NCBI RefSeq assembly: GCF_000819685.1
Contig: NZ_CDBR01000055.1
Location: forward strand, 1 to 43,418
Direction of reading: 5' to 3'
Source of the DNA: Aeromonas allosaccharophila
GTDB taxonomy: Bacteria; Pseudomonadota; Gammaproteobacteria; Enterobacterales; Aeromonadaceae
Length of the DNA stretch: 43,418 bases
Of this stretch, positions 1 through 10,279 are shown piece by piece (the stretch's first letter is position 1; every line of letters starts with the position of its first letter). Both the position numbers and the translations under genes were made by a program. The notes under the pieces were generated by a model. The model saw nothing but the letters and a program-made list of their open reading frames with translations. It had not been told where the DNA came from and did no database searches.

Positions 1-1014
1 CTGGTCTGGGCCATCATCGGCATGGCCATATTCCGCCACGTCCCCATGACCCAGCTGGTCAATCAGCTCGATATCCTCTTGCCCGGTGACCGCCCCTTTG
101 TCGCCCACAGTGCCTTCCTGCAAGCTCGCCAAAAGCTCGGGGACAAGAGCATCGAGCGGCTGTTTAACGAGACCGACTATTGCAGGTGCGCATGCTCTGT
201 CAGATGGAGCTCACCAGCCATCTGCTCACGCAAGCCGTCATGGAGAGCTGATACTGGCCGACAGCTTGCCGCACACACGCCAGACCACTCGCTGACCCTG
301 TTTGACAGGGGGGGGCTATTCGCTTGGCCTGCTCCATGCCTAGCAAACCGCGGCTGTGAGCGTCACTGGCTGCTGCTGCTCAAAAAGGGCGCGCAGTATG
401 AGGTGGTGCGCAAGCTGGGCCGCCAGGATGTGCTGGTGCGCCTGACGACCAGTCCATAGGGACGCAAGAAGTGGCCACAACTGCCCGAGACGGTGGAAGC
501 CCGCTTGCTGACTTGTACTATCAACGGCAAGGCGCGGCAGGTACTGACCTCGATGGTCGACCCGATGCGCTTCCCGGGAGCAGACATCGTCAAGCTCTAC
601 AACCATCGCTGGGAAATCGAACTGGGTTCTCGGGAAATGAAGCACAGCCTGCAACAACACCGACTGACCCTGCACAGCAAGAAGGCGATGGGAATACGGC
701 AAGAGCTATGGGGCGGGCTGCTGGCGTACAGCCTGCTGCGCAGCCAGATGGTGAAGATGGCGGCGAGCCTGAAGGGATACTCGGCGAGTCAGCTGAGTTT
801 TCACATGGCGTCGGTGTATCTCATCCATGAACTGAGCTGCATGCCGTACCTGTCACCGGGTACTATCCCGAAGCGGGTAGCTGAGCTGGAGAAACAGGCG
901 GGGCAGTTTGTGCTGCCGGAACGAAGGGAGCGAAGTTACCCCCGCTGTGTGAAGCCAAGGCCCCAGAGGTATAGTGTGAAAAAAGCCAATAAAAACAATG
1001 CCAGTCAGACTTAA
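1..1014 (+). pseudogene. IS4-family transposase, decayed
   Basis: The frame is open from base 1 (the N-terminus is cut off by the window) and starts with IS4-type residues VWAIIGMAIF. After about base 170 the similarity breaks: roughly 50 codons, including the region of the first catalytic Asp, seem to be missing. Recognisable sequence then continues in another frame (MLCQMELTSHLLTQ from 192). A run of eight G at 308-315 accompanies a further frameshift after the FDRG motif, and the next stretch (YSLGLLHA, from 317) ends at a TAG where a Trp codon is expected. A TAG at 457-459 then interrupts the original frame. The C-terminal part from 460 is intact and keeps the Y-(2)-R-(3)-E-(6)-K signature in YNHRWEIELGSREMK. 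The product is certainly inactive. The comparison with intact relatives is from memory of the family. Confidence 0.85.
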
Positions 1015-1026
1015 CTGACTGGCATT
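985..1026 (-). terminator. Intrinsic terminator of the nqr operon, formed by the IS end
   Basis: Bases 997-1008 and 1015-1026 form a perfect 12-bp stem with a 6-base loop. Read on the minus strand the stem is followed by GTTTTTATT and then a further TTTTTT a few bases on, as expected for a rho-independent terminator. It lies 42 bases past the stop of nqrM. There is no T-tract on the plus strand, so it serves the minus-strand operon. The 3' arm of the plus strand is also the probable IS terminal repeat. Confidence 0.8.
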
Positions 1027-1067
1027 ATGCCGATGGCGCGCTTTTGTTTACCGAAAAACCAGAGTCA

Positions 1068-1292
1068 TCAGATGATGCGGTTCTCTTCCAGCATCTTGCG
1101 ACGGGCCTCTTCCTTGGCCATCTTCTTCTTGCGGTTGTCGCAGGGTTCCGGGCAATCGCACTCTTTCTCGATGCCGACGCTACCCAGACCGCCACAGGAG
1201 CCGGAGATGGTCTTCTTCTGGAAGATGTAACCGATAGCCATGGCGGCTATCACCAGCATGAATACCCCGAAGGTGATCAGAAAAATCTGCAT
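1068..1292 (-). CDS. nqrM: Na+-NQR maturation protein NqrM
   Basis: A 74-residue protein with one N-terminal membrane helix (about residues 3-23) and four cysteines (C33, C45, C47, C51) before a charged, Lys/Arg-rich tail. This is the size and pattern of NqrM (formerly DUF539), which is needed to deliver iron to the Cys-ligated Fe centre between NqrD and NqrE. It is the last gene of the nqr operon, 9 bases after apbE, and is followed by a terminator. The family function is established; here it is assigned by sequence pattern and position. Confidence 0.93.
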   Translation of the reverse strand: MQIFLITFGVFMLVIAAMAIGYIFQKKTISGSCGGLGSVGIEKECDCPEPCDNRKKKMAKEEARRKMLEENRII

Positions 1293-1301
1293 CTCTACCT
1301 C

Positions 1302-2339
1302 TTACTTCTTGACCAGATAGGGCTTGAAGGCATCGGAGTAAGCCTCTTCAAAGCCGTTGTCGGTCTTGGTGATCACGAAGATCGCCAGGCCGCGCTCGTT
1401 GGCATAGGCCAGGCTTTTCTCGGTCCCCATCACCATAAACACGGTGGCCAACCCGTCTGCAGTCATGCAGGAGGGATGGATCACGGTGACCGACACCAGA
1501 CGGTGCTGGATCGGCTTGCCGCTGCGCGGATCTATGGTGTGGGAGAAGCGCTGACCATCCAGTTCATAGTAGTTGCGGTAATCGCCGGAGGTGGCCACCC
1601 CGTTGTCACCGGGCACGATCACCTCTTGCACCGTGCCGGTGCCTGCGGTGGGCTTCTCGATGGCCACGCGCCAGGGGTGACCCTTGCCGTTGACGCCATT
1701 GATCCGCAGCTCGCCGCCAATCTCCACCAGATAGTTGCGCGCACCCAGTGACTCCAGATATTCGGCTACCTTGTCCACACCAAAGCCCTTGGCGATGGCA
1801 GAGAGATCGACGTAGAGGTCCGGAATATCTTTTTGCAGGGTATCGGCATCCACCGAGGTGATGACGTGCAGGTTGCCAAGGCCGGTCTTCTGGCGAGTCT
1901 GGGTGATCAGCTCGTCGGAGGGGATCTTGGTCGGCTTCTTGTCCGGGCCAAAGCCCCACAGATTGACCAAGGGGCCGACGGTGACGTCCAGCGCCCCCTG
2001 GCTCTCACGGCCAATGTGAATGGCCTCTGTGACGACCCGCGCGGTGTCACGGGACACCACGATCGGCGTGGCACTGCGATGCTGGTTGAAGCGCGACAGT
2101 TCGGAATCGGGGCGATAGGTCGACATCTGATCGTTGACCCGCTCCAGCAAGACATCGACCTCGGCCTGCAATTTGGCCGGATCGCTGATGGCGCTGTCCG
2201 CCACCTTGATGGAGTAGTAAGTGCCCATGGTGCTACCGGTGATGTGGATCTCCGGTTTGGATTGGACCGTTTCCTGACCGCACCCAGTCAAGAAAAAGGC
2301 TAGCCCGAAGGCTAGCCAGGTCTTTACAACACTGTGCAT
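1302..2339 (-). CDS. apbE: FAD:protein FMN transferase ApbE
   Basis: The 345-residue product has a lipoprotein signal peptide with lipobox LTGC, so it is predicted to be anchored on the outer face of the inner membrane. The body is an ApbE domain: the start motif GSTMGTYYS, a central segment with DLSAIAKGFGVD, and the C-terminal metal/FAD-binding region with GDNGVATSGDYRNY and HTIDPRSGKPI. ApbE moves FMN from FAD onto a threonine in NqrB and NqrC (the SGAT sites seen in both proteins here). The gene starts 3 bases after the nqrF stop, which fits translational coupling and a dedicated role in NQR flavinylation. Confidence 0.95.
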   Translation of the reverse strand: MHSVVKTWLAFGLAFFLTGCGQETVQSKPEIHITGSTMGTYYSIKVADSAISDPAKLQAEVDVLLERVNDQMSTYRPDSELSRFNQHRSATPIVVSRDTARVVTEAIHIGRESQGALDVTVGPLVNLWGFGPDKKPTKIPSDELITQTRQKTGLGNLHVITSVDADTLQKDIPDLYVDLSAIAKGFGVDKVAEYLESLGARNYLVEIGGELRINGVNGKGHPWRVAIEKPTAGTGTVQEVIVPGDNGVATSGDYRNYYELDGQRFSHTIDPRSGKPIQHRLVSVTVIHPSCMTADGLATVFMVMGTEKSLAYANERGLAIFVITKTDNGFEEAYSDAFKPYLVKK

Positions 2340-2342
2340 GGA

Positions 2343-3566
2343 TTAACCACCAAAGTCATCCAACAGGATGTTTTCGTCTTCAACGCCCAGATCTTTGAGC
2401 ATGTTGATGACGGCAGCGTTCATCACCGGAGGTCCACACATGTAGAACTCGCAATCTTCCGGTGCCTCGTGGTTCTTGAGATAGTTCTCGTAGAGCACGT
2501 TGTGGATGAAGCCGGTGTAGCCGTCCCAGTTGTCTTCCGGTTGCGGATCAGACAGCGCGACGTTCCAGGTGAAGTTCTCGTTCTCGGCGGCGAGCATGTC
2601 AAAGTCTTCGACATAGAACATTTCGCGCTTGGAACGTGCCCCGTACCAGAAGCTCATCTTGCGCTTGGACTTCAGACGACGCAGCTGGTCGAAGATATGG
2701 GAACGCATCGGCGCCATACCTGCACCACCACCGATGAATACCATTTCGGCATCGGTGTCCTTGGCGAAGAACTCACCGAACGGACCGGAGATAGTCACCT
2801 TGTCGCCAGCCTTCAGGCTGAAGATGTAGGAGGACATCTGTCCCGGAGGGGCAGTCCAGTTGCTCGGGGGCGGGGTCGCGATACGCACGTTCAGCATGAT
2901 GATGCCGAACTCTTCCGGATAGTTGGCCATGGAGTAGGCACGGATGATCGGCTCATCGACCTTGGACTCAAGCTCAAAGATCTTGAAGCGATCCCAGTCA
3001 CCGCGATACTCCTCGGGAATATCGAAGTTCTTGTAGTGCACGTGGTGAGCCGGGGCTTCAATCTGGATATAACCACCGGCGCGGAACGGCACGCTCTCGC
3101 CATCGGGGATCTGCAGCTTGAGCTCCTTGATGAAGGTGGCCTTGTTATCGTTGGAGATAACAGTACATTCCCACTTCTTCACCCCGAAGATCTCTTCCGG
3201 CAGTTCGATATCCATGTCGGAGCGAACGGTAACCTGACAGGCCAGACGCTCGCCATGACGGGCTTCGCCCTTGCTGATGTGATCCAGTTCGGTCGGCAGA
3301 ATGTCGCCGCCACCGGATTTCACCCGTACCTTGCACTGGCCACAGGAGCCACCGCCGCCACAGGCGGAGGAGACGAAGATACCGCTGCCAGCCAATACGC
3401 CGAGCAGCTTGCCACCGGCCGGGCTGGTCACAGCCTTGGCCGGGTCACCATTGATGCTGATTGTCACGTCGCCCGCGGTCACCAGCTTGGACTTGGCGAA
3501 CAGAATGACTGCCACCAGTGCCAGCAGGATCACGGTAAACATGACCACACCCAAAATAATTTCCAT
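2343..3566 (-). CDS. nqrF: Na+-translocating NADH:quinone reductase subunit F
   Basis: NqrF is the NADH-oxidising entry subunit. The 407-residue protein has an N-terminal membrane helix (about 3-23), a 2Fe-2S ferredoxin domain with the ligands C69, C75, C78 and C110, then a ferredoxin-NADP reductase-like FAD/NADH domain with the FAD-binding motif [11 protein letters not shown], the nucleotide motif [11 protein letters not shown], and the terminal MCGPPVMN and LLDDFGG motifs. Length and all cofactor motifs match the family. It lies 32 bases after nqrE and is followed at once by apbE. Electrons pass from here to the Fe centre in NqrD/E and on to the flavins. Confidence 0.98.
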   Translation of the reverse strand: MEIILGVVMFTVILLALVAVILFAKSKLVTAGDVTISINGDPAKAVTSPAGGKLLGVLAGSGIFVSSACGGGGSCGQCKVRVKSGGGDILPTELDHISKGEARHGERLACQVTVRSDMDIELPEEIFGVKKWECTVISNDNKATFIKELKLQIPDGESVPFRAGGYIQIEAPAHHVHYKNFDIPEEYRGDWDRFKIFELESKVDEPIIRAYSMANYPEEFGIIMLNVRIATPPPSNWTAPPGQMSSYIFSLKAGDKVTISGPFGEFFAKDTDAEMVFIGGGAGMAPMRSHIFDQLRRLKSKRKMSFWYGARSKREMFYVEDFDMLAAENENFTWNVALSDPQPEDNWDGYTGFIHNVLYENYLKNHEAPEDCEFYMCGPPVMNAAVINMLKDLGVEDENILLDDFGG

Positions 3567-3598
3567 CTATCGTTCCTTTCTGATTGCAGGAAAGCCGA

Positions 3599-4195
3599 TT
3601 ACAAGGAGATACCAGAGAAGGACATGAAGCCCAGCGCCATCAGACCGGCGGTGATGAAGGTGATGCCGAGACCACGCAGGCCTTCCGGAACATCGGAGTA
3701 CTTCATCTTCTCGCGGATACCTGCCAGCGCAACGATCGCCAGCATCCAGCCTGCCCCTGAACCCACACCGTAGACCACAGACTCCATGAAGTTGTAGTCA
3801 CGCTGCACCATGAAGGAGACGCCACCGAAGATGGCGCAGTTCACGGTGATGAGCGGCAGGAAGATACCCAGCGCGTTGTAGAGTGCCGGGAAGTACTTGT
3901 CCAGCGCCATCTCCAGGATCTGTACCAGTGCTGCAATCACACCGATGAAGGTGATGAAGCTCAGGAAGCTCAGATCCAGACCGGATACCAGAGCGCCATC
4001 TTTAAGCACGTAGTTGTAGATCAGGTTGTTGGCAGGAACCGCGATGGTCTGCACCACAATAACGGCTATACCCAGACCCATGGAGGTCTTTACCTTCTTG
4101 GACACCGCCAGGAAGGTACACATCCCCAGAAAGAAGGAGAGTGCCAGGTTTTCGATGAAGATCGATTTAATCAACAGACTCAGATAGTGTTCCAT
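3599..4195 (-). CDS. nqrE: Na+-translocating NADH:quinone reductase subunit E
   Basis: A 198-residue integral membrane protein with six predicted helices, matching the usual NqrE length. It pairs with NqrD as an inverted-topology homologue, and each contributes cysteines to the buried Fe site; here a candidate cysteine lies in [10 protein letters not shown] near residue 26 and another in TVNCAIFGG near 120. The gene begins 3 bases after the stop of nqrD, so the two are tightly coupled. Homology to RnfA/RsxA is known for the family, but the gene order NQR A-F settles the identity. Confidence 0.97.
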   Translation of the reverse strand: MEHYLSLLIKSIFIENLALSFFLGMCTFLAVSKKVKTSMGLGIAVIVVQTIAVPANNLIYNYVLKDGALVSGLDLSFLSFITFIGVIAALVQILEMALDKYFPALYNALGIFLPLITVNCAIFGGVSFMVQRDYNFMESVVYGVGSGAGWMLAIVALAGIREKMKYSDVPEGLRGLGITFITAGLMALGFMSFSGISL

Positions 4196-4198
4196 ACC

Positions 4199-4823
<625 letters not shown>

Positions 4824-4831
<8 letters not shown>

Positions 4832-5612
4832 TGTTGATTTCTCCTGCACGAACCTTGGCCAGGAAAGGACCGAAGCCCTTGGGACCCATCCAGAAGTCGA
4901 AGGTATGCTGAACGCCGTTACCGGTCAGGGTAGCGCCGGACAGGCCGTCGATATCATGCTCTGAACCTTCCGGAGCATGGCCCTTGATGACGCGCAGCGC
5001 CGGCATGCCATTCTGGTCGAACAGTTTCTTGTCCTTGAACAGCGCCTGCCAGGCCGGGTTTTCGATCTCGCCACCCAGACCCGGAGTTTCACCGTGGTCG
5101 TAGTAGGTGATGCCCTTGATGGTCTGGCCATCAGCGGCAACAGCGACGAAGGCATACATGGTTGACCACAGACCCTGGCCATAAATGGGCAGAATGATGT
5201 TGTCTACCTTGCCTTCGGCATCTTTGGCGAAGAACACGGGAACCAGTTTGGAGATCTGGCGCAGGCTGGCTTTGTCGTCAACAGCGGCAAGACGGATGCT
5301 GCGAGCCGGATCTTTGGCTGCCAGCTTGGTGTCGAAGTTGTCGGCATCGCCGTCAACAAATTCACCAGTGGTCAGGTCCACCAGACGGGCTTCGATCTTC
5401 TCGCCGTACAGTTTGGCCAGGTCGCGCTTGGCGACATCGCTCACATCCACACCGGCTACGGCGAGAATGTTGCTCTGCTTGTCGAGCGCCTTGTTTTCCT
5501 GCTGGGTAGAACGCAGGCCCACAGCGGCAACGGATACCACGATGGAACAGGCCAGACAGAGGCCGGTAACCACGCTGACGGTGCCGAGGGTTGAATCTTT
5601 ATTAAACGCCAC
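4824..5612 (-). CDS. nqrC: Na+-translocating NADH:quinone reductase subunit C
   Basis: NqrC carries one of the two covalent FMN groups. The 262-residue product has one N-terminal membrane helix (about 10-33) and a periplasmic FMN-binding domain with the acceptor motif SGAT at residues 225-228, where T228 is the expected flavinylated residue. The start is GTG at 5612: a GGAGG lies 7 bases upstream, and the longer open frame from 5681 would put a non-homologous extension inside nqrB. The gene overlaps nqrB by 11 bases and nqrD by 8 bases. Confidence 0.95.
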
Positions 5613-6831
5613 GTGCAATCCTCCGCTTGATGTTTGCCTGAGCGACGAAGTGGTCAAACAGGGGAGCAAACAGGTTCGCAAACAGAATGGCCAGCATCAT
5701 GCCTTCAGGGAACGCAGGGTTGACCACGCGCACCAGCACGACCATCACGCCGATCAGGGCGCCATACCACCACTTGCCCTTGTTGGTAAAGGCAGCGGAG
5801 ACAGGGTCGGTCGCCATGAAGGCCATACCGAAGGCGAAGCCACCCAGTACCAGATGCCAGTGCCACGGCATGTTGAACATGGGGTTGGTATCGGAACCGA
5901 TGACGTTGAACAGCAGGGAGGTGGCGATCATACCGATCATCACGCCGGCGATGATGCGCCAGGAGGCGATGCGCATGTAAACGATCATGGCAGCACCCAG
6001 CAGGATCATCAGGGTAGAGACTTCACCGATGGAACCCGGCAGGTTACCCAGGAAAGCGTCCATCCAGCTGATAGCCTGACCGGTTGCACCGTTGATCAGC
6101 GACATCTGGCCGCCTTGGGCCCACTGGCTCAGAGCAGTCGCGCCGGAGAAGCCATCAACGGCCACCCATACGGCGTCACCGGAGATCTGGCCCGGGTAGG
6201 CGAAGAACAGGAACGCACGACCAGCAAGCGCCGGGTTCAGGAAGTTCTTGCCGGTACCACCGAACACCTCTTTGGCCATCACCACACCGAAGGTGATACC
6301 CAGCGCAGCTTGCCACAGGGGCAGCTCGGGCGGCACGATCAGGGCAAACAGGATGGAGGTTACGAAGAAGCCTTCGTTGATCTCGTGTTTGCGCACCATG
6401 GCGAACAGTACTTCCCAGAAGCCACCGACCAGGAATGCGGTCAGGTAGATCGGGAAGAAGTGGGTGGCGCCAATCAGCATCTTGCTGCCGATACCGGCGA
6501 CAGCCGGATCGAGGGAGGCACCCAGCATGGTGGCCAGCGCATATTGCCAGCTGCTGGCACCAGCAGCCGAGCCCATGTGGGCAATGGCGGCAATCGCCTG
6601 GTTACCCACGTTGAACATGCCCCAGAACATGGCCGGGAACACGGCCAGCCACACCATGATCATCATGCGCTTCAGATCGAGCGCATCACGAACGTGGGAG
6701 GCGTTGCGGGTAACGGTACCCGGGGTGTAGAACAGGGTGTACGCCGCTTCGAACAGGGCGTAGTACTTGGCGTACTTTCCACCCGGTTCGAAGTGGTGTT
6801 CCATATTTTCAAGAAGTTGCTTGAAACTCAT
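5602..6831 (-). CDS. nqrB: Na+-translocating NADH:quinone reductase subunit B
   Basis: The largest membrane subunit (409 residues, about ten helices). It holds a covalent FMN on the threonine of SGAT (residues 229-232) and, in the family, also riboflavin and the sodium pathway. The N-terminal cytoplasmic segment is followed by conserved stretches such as [19 protein letters not shown] and the [16 protein letters not shown] region. It starts 3 bases after nqrA stops and overlaps nqrC. Homologous to RnfD, but the gene order and the length identify NqrB. Confidence 0.97.
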   Translation of the reverse strand: MSFKQLLENMEHHFEPGGKYAKYYALFEAAYTLFYTPGTVTRNASHVRDALDLKRMMIMVWLAVFPAMFWGMFNVGNQAIAAIAHMGSAAGASSWQYALATMLGASLDPAVAGIGSKMLIGATHFFPIYLTAFLVGGFWEVLFAMVRKHEINEGFFVTSILFALIVPPELPLWQAALGITFGVVMAKEVFGGTGKNFLNPALAGRAFLFFAYPGQISGDAVWVAVDGFSGATALSQWAQGGQMSLINGATGQAISWMDAFLGNLPGSIGEVSTLMILLGAAMIVYMRIASWRIIAGVMIGMIATSLLFNVIGSDTNPMFNMPWHWHLVLGGFAFGMAFMATDPVSAAFTNKGKWWYGALIGVMVVLVRVVNPAFPEGMMLAILFANLFAPLFDHFVAQANIKRRIARGV

Positions 6832-6834
6832 CGC

Positions 6835-8178
6835 TTAACCTTCCAGTTCAATCTTGGTCAGGCACTCACGCAAGATCGGGCCGTACTCTGTCTTGCCGGG
6901 GCAGACAAAGGTACAGAGCGCCAAATCTTCCTCATCCAGCTCCAGGCAGCCCAGTGCTTGCGCACCATCGCTATCGCCGGAGACCATGTCCCGCAGCAGC
7001 AGGGTAGGCAGGATGTCGAGTGGCATCACCCGCTCATAGTTGCCGATAGGCACCATGGAACGGTCACTACCGTTGGTAGTGGTGGTGAAGTTGATCAGCT
7101 TGCCCTTCATCAGATGAGAGAGGGTGGTCCGGGTGATAGAGAACTTGTTGGCGCTGGGGTTGATCCAGCCCAGGAACTCTTTCTCGCGACCTTCACCCAG
7201 CACGCAAACCTGATTGTGGTAGCGACCCAGGTAGTCGTGAACCCCTTCGGCTTTGGCACCACTCAGGATAGAACCGGAGATGATACGGTTTTCGTCGGCA
7301 CGCAGCTCGTTGTTGGTGAGCTGGCTGATGCAGGCGCCCAGGCGGGTACGCAGCAGACGCGGCTTGAGCACGTTCGGGCCAGCCAATGCGATCACCTTGT
7401 CGGTGCAAATCTGACCGGTGGTGAACAGCTTGCCCAGCGCGATCACATCCTGATAGTTGATGTGCCACTGCACCTTGGTGCTGCTGACCGGATCCAGGAA
7501 GTGGATATGGGTACCCGGCAGACCGGCAGGGTGCGGACCGACAAAGATCTCTTCCTTGACCTGGGTCAGCGGAGAGTGGGGCAGGCTGCCTTCGCCTTTA
7601 CAGACGTAAACGGTGCCATCGGTCAGGCGGGTCAATACGGCCAGGCCATCGAGGAAGGCCTGGGGCTGTTCCTTGATGATCAGCTCGGCATCGGCTGCCA
7701 GCGGGTTGGTGTCCATTGCGGTCACAAAGATGGCGCGCGGGGCTGTGCCTACCGCGGGGACTTTGCTGAACGGACGGGTACGAAACGCAGTCCACTGACC
7801 TGATGCGACCAGGATCTCTTGCACCTTGCTGCGCTCGAGCTTGGCCAGCTCGGCAGAGGCAAAATGCTCAAATGTCACCTGTTCATCGGAACCGTCGAGG
7901 TCGATGACCACGGACTGGAGAACACGTTTGGCACCACGGTTGATTTCTGAAACCACACCGGTGGCAGGAGCTGTGAATTTAACGCCCGGATTCTTCTTGT
8001 CTTCAAAAAGATCCTGACCTTTGATGACGCGATCACCTACTTTGACGAACATAGTAGGTCGCATCCCCACAAACTCCTCGCCCAGTGTCGCAACACGGGT
8101 GATGGCGGGGCCATCGTAGATTACTTGCTCTGGCGCACCCAGCACGGGGATGTCCAGTCCTCTTTTGATTGTAATCAT
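6835..8178 (-). CDS. nqrA: Na+-translocating NADH:quinone reductase subunit A
   Basis: The first gene of the operon encodes a 447-residue soluble subunit on the cytoplasmic side that lies at the quinone site. The family start [14 protein letters not shown] and the motifs [13 protein letters not shown] and TYPFHT-like central blocks are characteristic of NqrA. The ATG at 8178 was chosen because it gives the usual N-terminus; a GTG at 8190 would add four residues. No strong ribosome binding site is visible before either. Six nqr genes plus apbE and nqrM follow in one direction with gaps no larger than 32 bases. Confidence 0.95.
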   Translation of the reverse strand: MITIKRGLDIPVLGAPEQVIYDGPAITRVATLGEEFVGMRPTMFVKVGDRVIKGQDLFEDKKNPGVKFTAPATGVVSEINRGAKRVLQSVVIDLDGSDEQVTFEHFASAELAKLERSKVQEILVASGQWTAFRTRPFSKVPAVGTAPRAIFVTAMDTNPLAADAELIIKEQPQAFLDGLAVLTRLTDGTVYVCKGEGSLPHSPLTQVKEEIFVGPHPAGLPGTHIHFLDPVSSTKVQWHINYQDVIALGKLFTTGQICTDKVIALAGPNVLKPRLLRTRLGACISQLTNNELRADENRIISGSILSGAKAEGVHDYLGRYHNQVCVLGEGREKEFLGWINPSANKFSITRTTLSHLMKGKLINFTTTTNGSDRSMVPIGNYERVMPLDILPTLLLRDMVSGDSDGAQALGCLELDEEDLALCTFVCPGKTEYGPILRECLTKIELEG

Positions 8179-8612
8179 ACTCAATTGCACTACCGTTACG
8201 GGAGAGGTTGGTTAGCGCCGAGAAATACATCACGACGGGTGGTTGAATGAGTCGATGTTGTGGCTGCGCCAGGTGGTCAGGCTCAACAATTATTCAACAT
8301 GCAAGCTCACTCAAAAGCGCTTGAGTTTACCACTTAAGGTGCATTTTCTGCCATGCCAAATGGGCAAAATCCCCGTGCCATCACAAAATTAACCTGCAAT
8401 GAATAAGCCCCTGACACCTTGTAAGTCGTGGTTTTAAAGGTTTTTTTATTTCACTACCTCAATGGGGGTATTTGCTGTTGTTTTAACTGTCAACAACAAG
8501 CCTCGATGCGGAAAAATACCCCCTTGGATGTAGTCTTTTCGGGGCCAATGGGGGAAATTTGTTTCATTTTTGTTGGCAGGTGCGCGATGGGAATGGTGTG
8601 GTGCCGCCCGGT
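8179..8612. other. nqrA-bolA intergenic region, 434 bases
   Basis: No convincing gene. It should hold the nqr promoter and leader (minus strand). A possible minus-strand promoter near 8285-8315 has TTGAGT and TAATTG 16 bases apart, but this is weak. The outstanding feature is a nested inverted repeat at 8464-8523, listed separately. Two short frames (8428-8691 plus, 8446-8676 minus) overlap bolA or the repeat and show no coding character. Confidence 0.5.
8464..8523. repeat. Nested inverted repeat upstream of nqrA
   Basis: GGGGGTATTT (8464-8473) pairs perfectly with AAATACCCCC (8514-8523). Inside it TGTTGTT (8476-8482) pairs with AACAACA (8492-8498) around a 9-base loop, leaving room for a third short stem at 8499-8513. 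No T-tract follows on either strand, so it is not a standard terminator. It could be a folded leader of the nqr transcript, a small RNA or a DNA cruciform. The pairing is seen directly; any function is inference. Confidence 0.55.
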
Positions 8613-8927
8613 TCAGGAGAGTGACGGTTTGCCAACGCAGCTCGGGGTGCGCGGGGCATGGCCTTTTTCCTGCCATTCGCTTGTCGTGTAGGTATGCAGC
8701 GCCAGTGCATGAATTGCGCCGGCCAGCTCGTCGGCCAGCACGGCATTGACCTGACGATGGCGGGCCAGCAGCCGCTGCCCTGCAAATTGCTCGCTGACGA
8801 TCACCACCTTGAAGTGGCTCTCTGAGCCGGGTTCCACACGGTGCATGTGGCTCTCGTTGATCACCTCCAGCACGGTGGGGGAGAGGGCGGCGGTCAGCTT
8901 GGCTTCAATCAGTTGTTGGATGGTCAT
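8613..8927 (-). CDS. bolA: BolA family protein
   Basis: A 104-residue BolA protein, the usual length of BolA. The family fold is a small class II KH-like domain; here the conserved segments are [22 protein letters not shown], the [12 protein letters not shown] strand and the LHTYTTSEW block with the conserved His. BolA works with monothiol glutaredoxin in Fe-S handling and acts as a morphogene regulator in E. coli. It lies upstream of nqrA in the same orientation but 434 bases away, so it probably has its own transcript. It diverges from rlmG. Confidence 0.93.
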   Translation of the reverse strand: MTIQQLIEAKLTAALSPTVLEVINESHMHRVEPGSESHFKVVIVSEQFAGQRLLARHRQVNAVLADELAGAIHALALHTYTTSEWQEKGHAPRTPSCVGKPSLS

Positions 8928-8987
8928 CGGATCGGCTTCCAGAGTGAATGTCGGGCCATTCTATCGGCTGTCGCGTGATCGAATAAG

Positions 8988-9001
8988 CCCCCGTAAGGGG
9001 G
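8988..9001. repeat. Short hairpin between bolA and rlmG
   Basis: CCCCC and GGGGG flank a GTAA tetraloop in the divergent bolA/rlmG promoter region. No T-tract follows. A -10-like TAGAAT at 9062-9067 further on may serve rlmG. Role unknown. Confidence 0.4.
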
Positions 9002-9131
9002 AAATCACCGGTCAGTTGCCCCCTTGATGCGCATCGAACTGGTGAAATTCCTGCTCCTCGCTAGAATAGCGCCACTTTGCGTCGCCCCTGGCGCCTGTAT
9101 ACACGAATCAAGCCGAGGTTGGACTCTTCCT

Positions 9132-10265
9132 ATGCAAACCCTTCTCGACACTCCCCATTGCCAGCTCACGCTCTACCGCTATCCGCGCCAGAGTCAGGAG
9201 ACGCTGCAAGCCTGGGATGCGGCTGACGAATATCTGATCAACACCCTGGCGGAGTCCCCCCTCGAGCAGGCGGGCCCCGTCATCATCATGAATGACGGCT
9301 TTGGCGCGCTGGCCGCCTATCTGTATCCTCACTCCCCCTGCAGCGTCACCGACTCCTACATCAGCGAGCGGGCGACCCTGGCCAATCTGGCTGAAAACGG
9401 GCTGGATGCAGGCGGGATTACCTTGCAGGATGCGCTGGCACCGCTGCCCGATGCTCCTGCGCTGGTGGTGATCAAGGTCTCCAAATATCAGGCACTGCTG
9501 GAGCAGCAACTGCTGGCATTGCGTGCGGTGGTGACACCGGCGACCCGCGTCATCGCAGCTGGCAAGGCGAAGGATATTCATACCTCCACCCTCAAATTGT
9601 TCGAGAAGTATCTGGGGCCGACCCGTACCTCGCTGGCCTGGAAAAAGGCGCGTCTCATTCACTGCGAGCCGCAGGCAGAGCGTCCCGCGCTGGCCCATCC
9701 CTTCCCGACCGTGTGGCCGCTGGAGGGAACTGACATGCTCATCCACAACCATGCCAACGTCTTCTCGCGCACCAGTCTCGATATCGGTGCCCGCTTTATG
9801 TTGGACAACCTGCCCATCCACAGCGCCCGCAAGGTGATCGATCTGGGCTGTGGCAACGGGGTGCTGGGGTTGTCGCTGCTTGCCAAAGACAGCGAGGTGG
9901 AGGTGACCTTTATCGATGAATCCTATATGGCGGTCGCCTCGGCACAGCTCAACGTCGAGCACAATCTGCCCGATGCACTGCCGCGCGCCCGCTTTATGGT
10001 CAATAACTGTCTCGATGGCGTGGCGGTCGGTTCGGCAGATCGGATCCTCTGTAACCCTCCTTTCCATCAGTTGCAGGCGATCACCGACCATATTGCCTGG
10101 CAGATGTTCAGCGATGCGCACCGGGTGTTGCCTCAAGGGGGTGAACTCTGGATAGTAGGCAACCGTCATCTGGACTATCACAACAAACTCAAGCGCTTGT
10201 TTGCCAACGCACAAGTCGTTGCGTCGAACAGCAAATTCGTTATTTTGAAAGCCATCAAACGCTAA
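9132..10265 (+). CDS. rlmG: 23S rRNA (guanine-1835-N2)-methyltransferase RlmG
   Basis: A 377-residue SAM-dependent methyltransferase that makes m2G1835 in 23S rRNA. The N-terminal half is the degenerate methyltransferase-like domain of the RlmG/RsmC group (LQAWDAADEYLI, GDSYISE-like TDSYISERATLANL). The C-terminal half carries the SAM motif VIDLGCGNGVLGL and the catalytic CNPPFHQ motif. RlmG-specific stretches such as HNHANVFSRTSLDIGARF separate it from RsmC. The ATG at 9132 gives the family N-terminus and length; the open frame continues upstream to 9024 without homology. Confidence 0.95.
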   Translation: MQTLLDTPHCQLTLYRYPRQSQETLQAWDAADEYLINTLAESPLEQAGPVIIMNDGFGALAAYLYPHSPCSVTDSYISERATLANLAENGLDAGGITLQDALAPLPDAPALVVIKVSKYQALLEQQLLALRAVVTPATRVIAAGKAKDIHTSTLKLFEKYLGPTRTSLAWKKARLIHCEPQAERPALAHPFPTVWPLEGTDMLIHNHANVFSRTSLDIGARFMLDNLPIHSARKVIDLGCGNGVLGLSLLAKDSEVEVTFIDESYMAVASAQLNVEHNLPDALPRARFMVNNCLDGVAVGSADRILCNPPFHQLQAITDHIAWQMFSDAHRVLPQGGELWIVGNRHLDYHNKLKRLFANAQVVASNSKFVILKAIKR

Positions 10266-10279
10266 AGCCAAAGGAAACC

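Larger units (their letters stand above)
1..1026 (+). mobile_element. IS4-family insertion sequence remnant, 3' part with right end
   Basis: This is the inner and right part of an IS4-type element; its left end lies outside the window. The transposase reading frame runs to about 1014, and the probable right terminal repeat is 1009-1026. That repeat, read on the minus strand (AATGCCAGTCAGTTAAGT), matches 16 of 18 bases of 43401-43418 at the other window edge. The element carries deletions, frameshifts and nonsense codons, so it cannot transpose by itself. Family assignment rests on the transposase motifs; the exact IS name cannot be given without a database. Confidence 0.8.

Noticed and set aside
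2334..3773. A 479-codon open frame on the plus strand
   Set aside because: Antisense to nqrF and nqrE; no domain or ribosome binding site.
5185..7803. An 872-codon open frame on the plus strand
   Set aside because: It lies antisense to nqrA, nqrB and nqrC, whose families are clear. Its translation is rich in His, Gln, Gly and Asp without any known domain, the usual look of a frame opposite a GC-rich gene.
8428..8691. An 87-codon open frame on the plus strand between nqrA and bolA
   Set aside because: Runs through the nested inverted repeat and into the opposite strand of bolA; no ribosome binding site and no family.
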